Below are positions 6,503 through 6,712 of a stretch of 6,712 nucleotides of DNA, in pieces. A program made the translations under genes and the position numbers. Location: positions 1 through 6,712 of the forward strand of contig JALGTS010000066.1 in assembly GCA_029821255.1 (NCBI GenBank), in the 5' to 3' direction. Origin of the DNA: Candidatus Zipacnadia bacterium. Lineage in GTDB: Bacteria; Armatimonadota; Zipacnadia; Zipacnadales; Zipacnadaceae. Positions within the stretch are counted from its first letter, which is position 1. Every line of letters starts with the position of its first letter. The notes under the pieces are model-generated. The model did not search any database. It was not told the DNA's origin and saw nothing but the letters and a program-made list of their open reading frames with translations.

Positions 6503-6527
6503 GTTTGTCGGCTCGAGCCACCGAACC
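6502..6527 (+). other. Imperfect inverted repeat after dxs
   Basis: Starting on the last base of the dxs stop codon, GGTT...GGCTC is mirrored by GAGCC...AACC, with a perfect 10-base palindrome GGCTCGAGCC at 6510-6519 and three mismatched positions between the inner and outer arms. There is no T-run downstream and almost no loop, so it is not a good rho-independent terminator. It could be a protein-binding site or a weak RNA stem between dxs and the next gene. No function is assigned. Confidence 0.35.
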
Positions 6528-6549
6528 TGATAATGGGGGTGCCAGAGAA

Positions 6550-6712
6550 ATGAAGGTAGATCTGAATCTCGTCGTGGTAATCTTGGCCGTGGTGCTGGTT
6601 GGCAGTGTTAGTTACGCCCAGACATCAAACCCTGATGACTTCCAGCGCGGCTTAGAGTTATACGAAGCCGGTAAATTCAAAGAAGCCAAAGCGGCCTTCG
6701 AGGCAGCGTTAG
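6550..6712 (+). CDS. Secreted TPR-repeat protein, N-terminal part only (cut by the window edge)
   Basis: The frame opened by ATG 6550 runs without a stop to the end of the window (54 codons plus one base). The first 23 residues look like a Sec signal peptide: MKVDLN, a hydrophobic core (LVVVILAVVLVG), then SVSYA, with a likely signal peptidase I cut before Q24. After a short polar linker comes a helix-turn-helix pattern, FQRGLELYEAGKFKEAKAAF (31-50), with the Gly/Tyr/Gly/Ala spacing of a tetratricopeptide repeat. TPR proteins usually serve as scaffolds for protein contacts; this one would act outside the cytoplasmic membrane. It lies 47 bases after dxs with only a weak G-rich site upstream. 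The rest of the protein, and so its function, is outside the window. Confidence 0.7.
   Translation, partial: MKVDLNLVVVILAVVLVGSVSYAQTSNPDDFQRGLELYEAGKFKEAKAAFEAAL

Noticed and set aside
6502..6527. Rho-independent terminator after dxs
   Set aside because: The stem is interrupted, has essentially no loop, and lacks a following T-tract.

Overview
This window is a single run of nine genes, all on the + strand, packed like a bacterial housekeeping operon. The order is: an AccB-type carrier protein, a small prepilin-like protein, AccC (biotin carboxylase), a small two-helix membrane protein, NusB, XseA, XseB, Dxs, and the first 54 codons of a secreted TPR-type protein cut by the right edge. I see no RNA genes, mobile elements, CRISPR arrays or convincing rho-independent terminators. 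No stretch over 100 bases lacks a gene, and there is no plausible gene on the minus strand.

The order accB-accC-(small membrane protein)-nusB-xseA-xseB-dxs is familiar from Clostridia-like and other Terrabacteria genomes, where asp23 (Gls24 family) often sits after accC and ispA between xseB and dxs. Both are absent here. The moderately GC-rich sequence, the prepilin with a CPxxG...CPxPGH tail, and the DUF2273-like protein would fit a deep Firmicutes-related lineage or a group such as Armatimonadota. This is inference; nothing in the window fixes the taxon.

Region by region. Positions 36-2277 hold the acetyl-CoA carboxylase half: carrier and biotin carboxylase, interrupted by the pilin gene, with no carboxyltransferase subunits. 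Positions 2297-2524 hold the small membrane protein. Positions 2554-4608 hold information-processing genes: antitermination factor NusB and both subunits of exonuclease VII. Positions 4601-6502 hold Dxs, which makes the first committed MEP-pathway intermediate for isoprenoids. Positions 6550-6712 start an exported TPR protein. Overlaps of 8 bases at accB/pilin and xseB/dxs point to translational coupling.

The most notable observation is in the AccB-like protein. It aligns without gaps to the E. coli AccB biotinyl domain (recalled from memory), including the thumb-loop length, but the biotin-accepting lysine of the EAMKM motif is replaced by glycine (EALGKW) and the only nearby lysine is one residue downstream. 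The companion AccC keeps its catalytic residues but departs from consensus at several normally conserved motif positions. Together these suggest a non-canonical or regulatory AccB/AccC pair.
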